Positions 36,401-46,537 of a stretch of DNA of 64,000 nucleotides are shown here, piece by piece; position 1 is the first letter of the stretch; each line of letters opens with the position of its first letter. Source of the stretch: Cucumis sativus (Eukaryota; Streptophyta; Magnoliopsida; Cucurbitales; Cucurbitaceae); assembly GCF_000004075.3 (NCBI RefSeq), contig NC_026656.2:15438001-15502000 (forward strand), in the 5' to 3' direction. The translations under genes were made by a program, and so were the position numbers. A model generated the notes under the pieces. It did no database searches and was not told the origin of the DNA. It was given only the letters and a program-made list of their open reading frames with translations.

Positions 36401-39400
36401 TCTAGCCAATCACTCTCTTCCCTTTGAATGGAGAAAAAAAATCCCGTGGTATTGAGTTCCTCAATGGTTTGCTTAAAAAGGAACAGGAAATCCTTGTTTA
36501 GGGTCAAGAGGCTATCTCCCTGTCGTTATCCCAAAGCTTTAAAACTTTTGTTTCTTCCATGCAAGTTTTACTTTCTAGCACATCCACGTTAAATGATCTC
36601 ATTTTTTCATATATTTTCTTTTAATCTACACTAATAGAGATGTTCCTTCCATTTTTTTCCCATTTTTTCTTACAGAAAAAGAGCGCTCCCTTCAGTCGAC
36701 ATTCGAGGAAAAGGTATATTCAGTCTCCTGTCCCCTTTATGAATAAAGCACTTTGTCCTTTTATAGACGGGTTCTTATTGTCTTGAAATACCTCAAAATT
36801 AGTACAAGTATGACCATAGTCGTGGTGTATTTTTGGTGCCTTCGGAGCGTATTTTCATCTTGCTCATTAATTGTTTGTAAATTTTTTAATCTACTTTTGA
36901 ATATGTCAGGAAAAGAAAGAGGGGTTGCTAAATACAGATACCTTGGCCATTGTAGACAATCTTCATAAGCCTCCTAGTATGTTTTTTATGGTTCCCTCTA
37001 AAATTTAAGCTTATTTGTTTTTATTGAAAAGAGAGACAACGAGTTCACACCAATTTACGTGGAAACTCGAGTACCGGGAGAAAAACCACGATTGTTTGTT
37101 GTTATTATTTTCTAATGAATAAAACAATAGGTACAGGGAGAATAAATAGAGTACACAATGGAATAAAAAAGGAAAAGATTTAGGAAAATAAGGAATACAT
37201 TCCCATAATCTTTCCATAATTATTCTAGGATTCTAACAAGGAAAAAGCCTAGAAAAAAAGGAAAGAATTCCAACACTCCCCCTCAAGTTGGGACGTAAAT
37301 ATCAATGAGGCCCAACTTGCTAACGCAAAGTCGAAGTTTGGTCTGAGAAGCCCTTTGGTAAGAACATCAGCAACCTGTTGACTCGAAGGGATGTACGGAA
37401 TGCATATGCTCCCACTGTCAAGTTTTTCTTTGATAAAATGTCGATCAATCTCAACATGTTTAGTTCTATCATGTTGAACAGGGTTGTTAGCAATACTAAT
37501 AGCGGCTTTATTATCACAGAAAAGCTTCAATGGTGTCTCACATTCCTGATGAAGATCTGTCAAAACTTTCTGAAGCCAAATTTCCTCACATATTCCTAAA
37601 CTCATAGCTCTGTATTCAGCCTCAGCGCTGCTCCTGGCCACAACACTTTGCTTCTTACTCCTCCAAGTTACAAGATTGCCCCAAACAAAGGTACAATAAC
37701 CAGAGGTAGATTTTCTGTCAACAACAGATCCTGCCCAATCCGAGTCAGTGTATGCCTCAATGGTCTTTCTGTCTGTTTTTCTAAACATCAGCCCTTTACC
37801 AGGTGTTGATTTTAAGTATCTCAAGATTCTGTTGACAGCTTTCATGTGTTCCTCATTAGGGGTCTGCATAAACTGGCTGACAACACTCACAGCAAAGGAA
37901 ATATCAGGACGAGTATGAGATAAGTAAATTAATTTACCCACGAGGCGTTGATACTGTTCTTTATCAACTGGAACTTGATCATCAGAGTTTCCTAGTTTGC
38001 AGTTGAATTCAATAGGAGTGTCAGTGGGACGACATCCTAACATACCTGTCTCGGTTAACAAATCAAGGATGTATTTTCTTTGAGATACGGAGATACCTTC
38101 TTTAGATCTGGCCACCTCCATTCCAAGGAAATATTTCAAATTTCCCAAATCCTTGATTTCAAACTCATCGCCCATTCTCTGCTTTAGTTGACTGATTTCT
38201 GCCTGATCATCTCCAGTCAAAACAATGTCATCCACATAAACTATTAGAACAGCAATCTTTCCTGTTTTGGAAACCTTTGTAAATAAAGTATGATCAGAGT
38301 GTCCCTGCCTGTACCCTTGGGACTTGACAAAGGTAGTGAATCTGTCAAACCATGCTCTGGGAGACTGTTTCAGACCATATATAGATTTCTGGAGTTTACA
38401 CACATGCTGACCAAACTGGGCTTCAAATCCAGGCGGAGGGCTCATGTAGACTTCCTCTACGAGGTCTCCATTCAAAAAGGCATTCTTAACATCCAGCTGA
38501 TATAAAGGCCAATCTTTGTTCACAGCAACAGATAACAGAACTCTAATAGTATTCAACTTAGCAACTGGAGAAAAAGTTTCTGAATAGTCAATACCATAGG
38601 TTTGAGTAAATCCCTTCGCAACTAACCTTGCCTTGTGTCTGTCAAGAGTACCATCAGCTTTGTATTTGAGAGAGAACACCCATTTGCATCCCACAGTTTT
38701 GTGTCCCTTAGGTAGAGTACAAATGTCCCAAGTACTATTCTTTTCAAGAGCTTTCATCTCTTCCATGACAGCATTCTTCCATTCAGGATACTTTAAAGCA
38801 GTGTAGATATCTTTTGGTATTATGGTAGAGTCAAGGCTTGCTGTAAAAGCTCTGAACTGAGGAGAGAGACTATCGTAGGAAACATAATTGCAAATGGGGT
38901 GTTTAGTACAAGACCTGGTGCCTTTTCTCAGAGCAATGGGAATGTCAAGAGAGGAATCATACTCATCTGATTTTCCTGTATGACCCTGTTCCGCTTCATT
39001 ATTACGGGTTTCTATTCTGACCTCAATCTCATCACCACTGTCCTTTTCTTCCACGTTTTCAAGAACAGCAACATTAGACCTGTCATTCTCACTTATCATA
39101 TTCTTAGTACAGGGTTCAGTAGGGTTTTCCATACCTTGATCTCGAGGAGGTTCAGAGTCTTGGACTGGAGCCGGCGGCTGACTAGTAGGGGAACCGACTT
39201 CCTTTTTGTGATTCCTCCTGTAGTACGTTTTCCAGGGGACTTGGTTTGTGGGTAGGACTATGGAATGAGGAATGATGTTAGACACGACACTAGGAGTGGG
39301 TTCGATGAATTCAAAGGTGTTGTTAGACTCTTCACTCACACTCTCCCCCTGAAGATGGCTAACGGGAAAGTAGGGTCGATCCTCACAGAAAGTAACATCC

Positions 39401-42400
39401 ATAGTGACAAAGTATTTTCTGGATGGTGGGTGAAAACATTTATAACCACGCTGGTGAGGGGGATACCCAACAAACACACATGCCTGAGCCCGAGGGGTAA
39501 ATTTGGTTTGATTAGGGCCAAAATTATGGACATAAGCGGTACACCCAAACACACGAAGAGGAACCTCAGAAACATGACGAGTCGATGGGTAGGACTCCTT
39601 AAGACAATCTAAGGGAGTTTGAAGATGAAGAATACGAGAAGGCATTCTATTGATTAAATGAGCTGCTGTAAGAATAGCATCTCCCCACAAGTATGAAGGA
39701 AGGGAAGTAGAAAGCATAAGGGAACGGGCTACTTCCAGAAGGTGACGGTTTTTTCGCTCGGCCACTCCATTTTGTTGAGGAGTGTAGGCGCACGAGTTTT
39801 GATGAACAATCCCCTTGGAAGCAAGAAATTCACTAAGGTTATGGTTTTGGAATTCCCGACCATTATCACTCCGAAGAATAGCAATTTTTTGATGGAATTG
39901 TGTTTCAATGGTGTGATAGAAATTTTGAAACATAGAGGAAACCTCAGATTTATCAGTGATAAGGTAGACCCAGGTAAGACGGGTATGATCATCAATGAAG
40001 GTTACGAACCACCGTTTTCCAGATGAGGTTGTTATCTTGGATGGTCCCCAGACATCACTATGAACAAGAGTGAAGGGTTGGGTTGGTTTGTATGGTTGTG
40101 AGGGAAAAGAGACTCGATGTTGTTTGGCCTGAATACACACATCACAAGATAAGGTAGTCATCTCAACTTTAGAGAAGAGATGTGGAAATAAATGTTTCAT
40201 ATATTGAAAATTAGGGTGGCCTAAACGAAAATGCCACAACATACAATCTTGTTCAGAAGTAGTGAAATAGGAAGATAAGAGACTAGTCCTAGGAATGCTA
40301 CTAGAAGAGGTATCGTCATCAAGGAGGTAGAGTCCCCTACTATGCCGGGCAGTGCCAATCATCCTCCCCGAGCTCAAGTCCTGAAAAGAGACAGAATCAG
40401 GTAAGAATATTGCTTTGCAGTTTAACTCATGAGTGATCTTGCTTATCGAAAGCAAATTATAAGATAGTTTGGGCACATGCAAAACATTATGTAAGGAGAG
40501 CCCTGCACAAGGAGAAATCTTCCCCTTTCCAGCAATGGGGGCCAAGGAGCCATCTGCAATTCTAATTGTCTCGTTCCCAGCACAAGGAATGTAAGATACA
40601 AAATGTTCAGAGGACCCAGTCAAATGATCTGTGGCACCAGAATCCAGAATCCAGGGGTTCTTCCCATCAATACTAACAAGACCGAAGGAATGAGGTATAC
40701 CTGATTGGACAATGGCACCTAAAGTGGCAAGACTGAGATCAGTTTGGTTTTTGTGTGGATCGGATTGTTGAGGAGGTTCAGCAGACTCACTCACATACGC
40801 CCGCCCTGTGTTCTGTTTGTCGTTGGAAGGGCGTTTCTTACTTCCTGGGGGACGACCATGTAACTTCCAACATTGTTCTTTGGTATGCCATTGTTTTTTG
40901 CAATGCTCGCAGACAGGAATTGGTTTTCCATTATGCTTGTCACTGCTACTGTTAGAAGATCTTGCACTAAAAGCAGCAGAGTCAATAGTAGGGGTTGCGG
41001 AAATATTCATAGCACTTGTGCGATCTTCCTCGAGGCGGATTTCAGAGCAAACTTCCATCAGGGAGGGAATCGGTCTTTGACCTAGTATACGCCCTCGAAC
41101 TACATCAAACTTAGGATTAAGACCAGCAAGAAAGTCATAAATCCTGTCATTCTCTTCAATTCTCGAGTACTGTACACCATCAGTGGGATCACGCCAGACT
41201 AGTTCTCTGCATAGGTCCATTTCTTGCCATATAAGAGAAAGCTTATTGAAAAAGGATGTGACATCCATGGTTCCTTGCTTGCATTCATGAACTTGCTTTC
41301 TCAGCGTGTATAGACGAGAGGCATTCTGACGTTTTGAGTAAAGTGTCTGGGCTGTGTCCCAAATATCCTTGGCTGTTGCAGCAAACAATAACGGCTTGCC
41401 AATTTGAGGTTCCATACTATTGATCAATATGGATCGAAGAATAGAGTCTTCTGCCTTCCAATATCGTTCATGTGGGTCGCCCGGTAGGGGGCGAGGTATT
41501 TCCCTGTCAGAAAGCTAAATTTTTGTCGTCCTTCGAGGACCATCTTTACTGACTGAGACCATGAGAAATAGTTGTTGCCATTCAACTTTTCTCCTGAAAG
41601 ATGATACATGGAAGACTGAGCCACCGTATTAGTCACATAAGGAGAGGATACATTAGGGAACGAGTTTACCGGATTCTCAGAATACATCGGTAGAGTGGAT
41701 GTCGTCCCTAAGGTAGCCTCAAGTGCTGCTATCTGTTGTCGAAGCCCTTCCAATTGTTGATGAACTATTCCCGAGGAAGCTTGCACGTTACGGTTGGAAT
41801 ATGCCGAAGATTCACCAACCTCAAATGTTGAGTGAATTTGAGAGTTTTTAACATCGGGATGGTAGCTAGGATCATTGGGTGGCTGGCCATACAGATTTGA
41901 CGAGCAGAAGCGGTGGTAGCCGATTGGAATTAGATGGCAGAACATAAATCGGGGCGTGGGGAGCAATATAGGCCGCGGACGAAGAAAAGGGTTGGACAGA
42001 TGGGATGGTCGGCGCCGTCTGAGGAAGAAAACCAGGCGCGTGGTGGTCCGGTGACGGCGCGGACGACTGCGGTAATGACGAAAAATTATTTTCGGACGTT
42101 TTCTGTAGCCGGCTTAATAATTCGTCCATGGCAGCACTCATCCGAGCATCGGTGGCAGCAGCTACGGCAGCACTAAAATTGATGGTTGTCCCTTCTGTTT
42201 GATTTTAATCAGTGGTTTGGTTTTTTTGGGTTTCTAGGGTGTTTTCATTGTCCCGCTCTGATACCATATTGAAAAGAGAGACAACGAGTTCACACCAATT
42301 TACGTGGAAACCCGAATACCGGGAGAAAAACCACGGTTGTTTGTTGTTATTATTTTCTAATGAATAAAACAATAGGTACAGGGGAGAATAAATAGAGTAC

Positions 42401-43223
42401 ACAATGGAATAAAAAAGGAAAAGATTTAGGAAAATAAGGAATACATTCCCATAATCTTTCCATAATTGTTCTAGGATTCTAACAAGGAAAAAGCCTAGAA
42501 AAAAAGGAAAGAATTCCAACAGTTTTCAAGGTTTAAGAACACTTTTGGTCCCTGAGCTTTCACGAAAGTAATAATGTATTTCCTAAACTTTAAAATGCAA
42601 AAATTTTGTCTATTTACTTTCAACTTTGTATGGACTTTAGTCTCTATGATGAAAGTGTTCATTCAAATTAAGTGTTAATTTATATTACATAATGGCTTAG
42701 TCTTCATAGTTTATATGTGAATTTGATCATCAATGAGTTATAAACCTACCCGGGTAAGAAACTTAACTCAATCACAATAATAATTTCCACCATAGAGATT
42801 TGGTTCTTACTAATTGTAAATTACAAGAACTAAATTGTTACATTTTAAAGTTAAGGAACTAAATTGTTAATACATTTGCAAGAATGAGGACTATCTTTTT
42901 GTTACCAACTAAAGTTGAGGGTCAAAATCGTTAGTTTTATGCTAGTTTAGGGACGAAAAGTGTTTTTTAATTATTCGCTACACAGAACTCATTATTGAAT
43001 TATCTTATTCTTAACAGACAAATCTGTTCATGATATCGGCTCGACAAAAATCACCAAGCATGTCGTGCCAACACATCACAGGTTGGTTTCTTGACTAAAT
43101 GAACCTAATTTTGTTTGTTATTTCCCCACGAACGATGGTAAACATACTGTAGCATTGTACTTGAGCAGGGCAAGAACACGAGGTGCCCTTCTGCAAGATA
43201 ACGAAGATGACGATGGAAGGTAA
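33486..43223 (+). CDS. Possible PAXX/XRCC4-superfamily protein, duplicated 3' exons
   Basis: Exons: 33486-33680, 33858-33969, 34056-34217, 35396-35442, 35957-36041, 36130-36196, 36284-36338 (stop TAG), giving 240 residues. The first three exons encode a compact domain (HLRFLVTDFHSNTWES, GAFSEFVDYIVASMKF, VKLIAQKSKGMPVFSISL, AMATMSLGLFNSLKEKE). Its pattern resembles the XRCC4/XLF/PAXX head plus the start of a coiled coil; PAXX acts in non-homologous end joining. That assignment is from remembered patterns and is tentative. The tail is basic and ends GALLQDSEDDNGR*. Exons 4-7 are repeated as 36676-36713, 36910-36976, 43018-43081, 43169-43223, ending GALLQDNEDDDGR*. A donor inside exon 7 (after 36330, GTAGGT) joins in phase to 36676, so a second product of 312 residues is predicted. 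A Copia element lies in the intron before 43018. Confidence 0.7.
37022..37275 (-). repeat. Copia 3' LTR
   Basis: 254 bp. On the minus strand it begins TGTTGGAATTC and ends CTCTTTTCAATA. It differs from the 5' LTR at four substitutions (for example CTCGAGTACC against CCCGAATACC on the plus strand) and one single-G length change. Confidence 0.96.
37249..41427 (-). CDS. Copia polyprotein (gag C-part to RNase H)
   Basis: Open frame of 1392 codons from the ATG at 41427; its last codons run into the 3' LTR. In order: gag C-terminal (UBN2-type) region; zinc knuckle CEHCKKQWHTKEQC (173-186); aspartic protease DSGAT (262-266); pre-integrase H-H-C-C region (about 399-431); integrase with D458, D521 and E557 (35 residues between the last two, the D,D-35-E pattern); reverse transcriptase with YVDD (1064-1067); RNase H with TDSDWAGS and SSAEAEYRAM, ending near DVLTKGL. 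Every catalytic residue I can check is present and there is no internal stop. The gag start is in other frames upstream, so the ATG at 41427 is not the natural polyprotein start. Confidence 0.95.
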   Translation of the reverse strand: MINSMEPQIGKPLLFAATAKDIWDTAQTLYSKRQNASRLYTLRKQVHECKQGTMDVTSFFNKLSLIWQEMDLCRELVWRDPTDGVQYSRIEENDRIYDFLAGLNPKFDVVRGRILGQRPIPSLMEVCSEIRLEEDRTSAMNISATPTIDSAAFSARSSNSSSDKHNGKPIPVCEHCKKQWHTKEQCWKLHGRPPGSKKRPSNDKQNTGRAYVSESAEPPQQSDPHKNQTDLSLATLGAIVQSGIPHSFGLVSIDGKNPWILDSGATDHLTGSSEHFVSYIPCAGNETIRIADGSLAPIAGKGKISPCAGLSLHNVLHVPKLSYNLLSISKITHELNCKAIFLPDSVSFQDLSSGRMIGTARHSRGLYLLDDDTSSSSIPRTSLLSSYFTTSEQDCMLWHFRLGHPNFQYMKHLFPHLFSKVEMTTLSCDVCIQAKQHRVSFPSQPYKPTQPFTLVHSDVWGPSKITTSSGKRWFVTFIDDHTRLTWVYLITDKSEVSSMFQNFYHTIETQFHQKIAILRSDNGREFQNHNLSEFLASKGIVHQNSCAYTPQQNGVAERKNRHLLEVARSLMLSTSLPSYLWGDAILTAAHLINRMPSRILHLQTPLDCLKESYPSTRHVSEVPLRVFGCTAYVHNFGPNQTKFTPRAQACVFVGYPPHQRGYKCFHPPSRKYFVTMDVTFCEDRPYFPVSHLQGESVSEESNNTFEFIEPTPSVVSNIIPHSIVLPTNQVPWKTYYRRNHKKEVGSPTSQPPAPVQDSEPPRDQGMENPTEPCTKNMISENDRSNVAVLENVEEKDSGDEIEVRIETRNNEAEQGHTGKSDEYDSSLDIPIALRKGTRSCTKHPICNYVSYDSLSPQFRAFTASLDSTIIPKDIYTALKYPEWKNAVMEEMKALEKNSTWDICTLPKGHKTVGCKWVFSLKYKADGTLDRHKARLVAKGFTQTYGIDYSETFSPVAKLNTIRVLLSVAVNKDWPLYQLDVKNAFLNGDLVEEVYMSPPPGFEAQFGQHVCKLQKSIYGLKQSPRAWFDRFTTFVKSQGYRQGHSDHTLFTKVSKTGKIAVLIVYVDDIVLTGDDQAEISQLKQRMGDEFEIKDLGNLKYFLGMEVARSKEGISVSQRKYILDLLTETGMLGCRPTDTPIEFNCKLGNSDDQVPVDKEQYQRLVGKLIYLSHTRPDISFAVSVVSQFMQTPNEEHMKAVNRILRYLKSTPGKGLMFRKTDRKTIEAYTDSDWAGSVVDRKSTSGYCTFVWGNLVTWRSKKQSVVARSSAEAEYRAMSLGICEEIWLQKVLTDLHQECETPLKLFCDNKAAISIANNPVQHDRTKHVEIDRHFIKEKLDSGSICIPYIPSSQQVADVLTKGLLRPNFDFALASWASLIFTSQLEGECWNSFLFF
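37276..37285 (-). other. Copia polypurine tract
   Basis: TTGAGGGGGAG on the minus strand directly before the 3' LTR, the primer site for plus-strand DNA synthesis. Confidence 0.85.
41428..42141 (-). pseudogene. Copia gag N-terminal region, frameshifted
   Basis: The 5' part of gag starts at ATG 42141 (MSAAMDELLSRLQK). The frame changes once at about 41890-41940 and again at about 41470-41520, after the conserved LNGNNYFSWSQSVKMVLEG block and the segment that follows it. Two neighbouring frames together with the long polyprotein frame carry the whole gag. Copia families of this kind normally have one continuous gag-pol frame, so these are probably inactivating indels and not programmed shifts. 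Confidence 0.8.
42255..42266 (-). other. Copia primer-binding site
   Basis: TGGTATCAGAGC on the minus strand, directly after the 5' LTR. It is the classic initiator-methionine-tRNA primer site of plant Copia elements. Confidence 0.93.
42267..42521 (-). repeat. Copia 5' LTR
   Basis: 255 bp, next to the primer-binding site, and close to 98% identical to the 3' LTR by eye. Its outer end abuts the target duplication gtttt at 42522-42526. Confidence 0.96.
42533..42970. mobile_element. MITE-like element beside the Copia insertion
   Basis: About 438 bp with terminal inverted repeats. The left end TTAAGAACACTTTTGGTCCC and the right end read in reverse, TTAAAAAACACTTTTCGTCCC, match at most positions. 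The interior has the 'ccctaaactttaaaatgcaa' style of plant non-autonomous DNA elements and no ORF. Its left end lies 6 bp from the Copia target duplication. The superfamily is not decided; a TTAA at both ends could be target site or terminus. Confidence 0.65.
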
Positions 43224-46200
43224 AAAAAACAAGACAGTTTCAAAATGTTGAGTCCTTGTGTTCAAAACTAGTGTTAGACATGGAGTAGGTAAACAAAATA
43301 ATAGATATGATTGTGCAATGCAGACATTTCTTTGTTGTATATGATTACGTAATTCTCATCTAACTTTGGCTTTCTGCTCAATTTAGATTCGAAAATGTGT
43401 AAATTTTCGAATGACGAGTAGATACAAATTTGAAATATATTGTGCAGCTTAAAACAAGTCACAGTGTGAGACTTTTCATTAATTTCTCAAACAAATCAGC
43501 ACTTGTTGACAACTTTATATTACCATATGAGTTAGCTTGAAAAATATTATTATTATTATTAGAATGTAGAACACATTTTAATTTCCAATATATCACGTTC
43601 TACAATTTTTTAAACATTTATTTTCAAAACTCTTGACTTTTCTTTAGAAAAAACCAAAAGCTTTTGTTCCAATATATCAGGTTGTAGTCTTTGGCCCTTG
43701 AATTTTGTTAACATTTATTTTCAACTATATTGACTCTTTCTTTAGAAAAAATAAAAAAAAAATTCAAACGATTACCGATAATAAAAATAGATAAAGATAT
43801 AATTTGAAAGATATTTATGAATAAGTTTATGAGTAAAAATAGATAAAGATATAATCTAAAAGTCGTATCATTAATAAAAGTTTATCAAATCAAAAAATTT
43901 ATTACGAAAAAAAAATATAGATAATCTAACGAAGAGGGAATCCAAAAATGATGATGTAAAAAGGAATGAAAAAGCATTATCCCCACACTTTAGTTTCTCG
44001 TACAATGAGAACCATCCAAATTGTGACAAAGACAGAAATGAGATAAGCACAAACCACCATTATTGCAATACAACAATCAACTAAACTCAAACTCACTCAC
44101 TCACCTAGACACAACTTTTAATGCACTCTTTTTGAAAAAGCTTTCCCAAACAAAAGAAGAAGAAAAAAAAACTTATATAATGTGTTGTATACAAATTATT
44201 TATGTTTATATGCAGAGTTGCATTCATGAACCACTGATATATAGTGAAACTGATATGAGTTGTAACTTTTGTAGTTCTATTTCATTGGTGCCTCATATGG
44301 AAGTGGTGGTGATTGGTGGGTCATATACTCATTAAGAACAAAAATAATAATAAATCAAATGAAAAAGTTACTTTTTACTTTTTAGAAAAAGCGATTGCAA
44401 ATGACTAAGTAATGGAGACATTGATAGGTCTATCAATATATTTATATATATTAGGTGAGGCAATTGGATTAGAATGATAAAATAGCAACTTTTATCCAAT
44501 CAATTACTTTATAAATGTTAAAAGAAGAACGAAGAAAGAGTTGTTTTTCAAATTAAGCAACATAAACTCTATATTTTGACAACAAAGTTAAAAAGATAAC
44601 TTTATATTTTTCTTCTTCTTTTATAAAGATATGATTGAACATACACCATTTCAGGAGGTGTCGGTGTCCACTAACATTATGCCCATCCCATGGTTGCTTT
44701 CATTTCAAAAGGATCAAAATTTGGATATGAACTCTTACATTTTGCCTTTTGGTGTTACCTAACTTTTCTTTAATTAAAATTAAAGTGTGTTTAGTTTGGA
44801 GCAATTCTATGTTCGGTGACTTTTTGAAAATTTTCTTAGAATGGATGTGAGTGAAAACAAAACATGCTGAAATGACTCTAATTGGTTCGTGGAACAACTT
44901 TCACTCTAATAAGTCTTTAAGACAAGTAAGAATGATATTGTCAAGTCGCAAGTAATTAGACGTTACAGATATATAGTTTTATTTATATATAAACACATAT
45001 CTACATTAGTGAGGGTCATACGTTTTACAGAGTGTTTGTATTTACTCAGTAACACTAATATCATTTTCACACATTTAAATTTATGCACGTTATAGATTTT
45101 ATTAGGTATGTATACAACTTAATAACACTAGTAAGTATAATGTTTTGTTGGTGTATATACATATATACATAATACGTCTACGTTTTTGCAGATTATTGAT
45201 TTAGTAACTTTCTTTGGGTGAATTCAATTTGTTTTTTTTTGTAACAAAACTAAATTGTAAAGTCTAGTGTTAGAAAGTATGGTTTCTCTCCTTCACCCTT
45301 TGTTTAATAATTTTAATAATTTTAAGTTTTAATAGATTGTGTTCATATTAAGACGATGGCATAAGCAGAGTTGGGTGTGGGGCACCGCCGTCACCACCAC
45401 TACCAATCTTCAACAAATCACTTTAACGACGTATGGGTAAAGGCAGTTAGTATTATTGGGTTAATCAATTTTAAATACATCTTGTACCACTAAATTCTTT
45501 TACTTTATTATCTGTTTTTTACCAAACCAAATCTTTCTTACACTACAAGAGTTTTTTTTCTTTTTCTTTTTTATCTTTATAAAAAAAATACAAACCATCA
45601 TAATAAGAAATTAAGAAAGAAGTAAAAGTTAAAAATCAAAGGTTAATCAAACGGATCTTCAATGTTGAGCTATTACCATTTATATCCACGATTTGTTTAA
45701 ATAATATTTAAATTCTAAGTCTTCAGTCATTTTGTGATTGAGTAATTTTTAATATCATCCTTCAGAAAAGAAAAGGATTAGGATTAGGATTGTCCTAATG
45801 GGAGTGGGAGTGGGAGTGGGGAGTAGAGAATTTTGTGAGGATGAAGATGGGATAGGGGGGCGGGGACGGGGATCGGTAGTGGCATCCCCGGCCCTCCTCG
45901 TCCCGTGGACATCTCTACTCCTCATCCCCGTCCCTCACCATTAATACCGCGCATAAGGAGTGATCCATTTCCGATAACGAAAATCGTGCGTGGGGAATGG
46001 TCCCAACGCTCGACGCGCAAGTGAAACCGTCGTGTGTCGAGTGATGGATCTTACAAGGTGGGTGGGAGGGGACGGGGGGGGGGGGGGGGGGGGGGGGGGG
46101 AATATTTATAATTTTAATTAAGAAGGATAGATATTGAAGAGAGGAATGAGAAATTAGAATGAAATCAAAACATTATATGGTAGATGAAACTTAACATAAA

Positions 46201-46255
46201 TCAAAGCACATAGAAACTAAATAGAAGAGAGAGAGAGAGAGAGAGTTGGATGAAT
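43224..46255. other. Intergenic 3' of PAXX-like gene
   Basis: Mostly AT-rich with no exon recognised. The last third includes a GC-rich patch (45780-46100, separate entry). Confidence 0.55.
45780..46100. repeat. GC-rich patch with 27-G homopolymer
   Basis: It opens with ggattaggattaggatt and gggagtgggagtgggagtgg, continues with cggggacggggatc and, about 60 bp on, the partly complementary catccccgtccc. It ends in gggtgggaggggac followed by 27 consecutive G (46074-46100). The G tracts could form quadruplexes on the plus strand. The exact G count is likely unreliable in any assembly. No gene. Confidence 0.8.
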
Positions 46256-46471
46256 TCATTTGTTGGTGGTGGAGGATGAGTTGGCGGCGATGCCGAAGTT
46301 GCCTGTGGAGAGAAATTGGTTTTTGAGTGCGCTCCTCGACGCCGGATATTGAGAAGAATAGGAATAACCCGGATATGGAGTAGTACATGGTTTCGATTTC
46401 CGTTCGGCGCCGGACTTCATTTTTTCTCCGTCTTTGTCTTTTGATTTTTGCTTATCGCTTCTCTCACTCAT
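46256..46471 (-). CDS. Small hydrophilic protein, unidentified
   Basis: Candidate 71-residue protein from the ATG at 46471. It starts MSERSDKQKSKDKDGEKMKS, is rich in Lys, Asp and Ser, and continues with a Tyr/Ser segment (YPGYSYSSQYPASRS) and GNFGIAANSSSTTNK*. In-frame ATGs further up (MKGEKM and beyond, to 46537) could extend it. Codon and base use are GC-richer than the flanks, and a GA-repeat lies just downstream in the probable 3' UTR. No domain or signal recognised. It could be a real small gene or a chance ORF; no splice partner was found. Confidence 0.4.
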   Translation of the reverse strand: MSERSDKQKSKDKDGEKMKSGAERKSKPCTTPYPGYSYSSQYPASRSALKNQFLSTGNFGIAANSSSTTNK

Positions 46472-46537
46472 CTTTTCCCCTTTCATAATATTATCTTCCA
46501 CCTTCCAAATAATAATAATTGAGCTTGAGCCACCCAC

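Larger units (their letters stand above)
37017..42526 (-). mobile_element. Ty1/Copia retrotransposon with target duplication
   Basis: Complete element on the minus strand inside an intron of the PAXX-like gene, transcribed opposite to it. LTRs are 42267-42521 (5') and 37022-37275 (3'), and the 5-bp duplication gtttt lies at 37017-37021 and 42522-42526. It has a methionine-tRNA-type primer-binding site next to the 5' LTR, a polypurine tract next to the 3' LTR, and gag-protease-integrase-RT-RNase H in Copia order. The gag reading frame is broken, so this copy is probably not autonomous as written. LTRs differ at about five positions in 254, so insertion was fairly recent. Confidence 0.97.
36676..43223 (+). 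repeat. Tandem copy of the gene's last four exons
   Basis: Exon lengths 47/85/67/55 in copy 1 and 38/67/64/55 in copy 2 differ only by multiples of three, and splice phases are the same. Encoded sequences match (EHSLQLTT against ERSLQSTF; HNIGLTKATNRVVPVHRR against HDIGSTKITKHVVPTHHR; GALLQDSEDDNGR against GALLQDNEDDDGR). Intron borders are also alike (gtatatcc/gtatattc; gtcggtttctc/gttggtttctt). Without the Copia insert, copy 2 would be about 1.05 kb, close to copy 1. Copy 2 keeps its frame open. Confidence 0.92.

Noticed and set aside
38980-40026. Plus-strand ORFs of 90-115 codons across the Copia element
   Set aside because: They are antisense shadows of the integrase and protease regions.
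45776-45797. Telomere-like GGATTAG repeats
   Set aside because: Only two to three units and not the plant TTTAGGG sequence.
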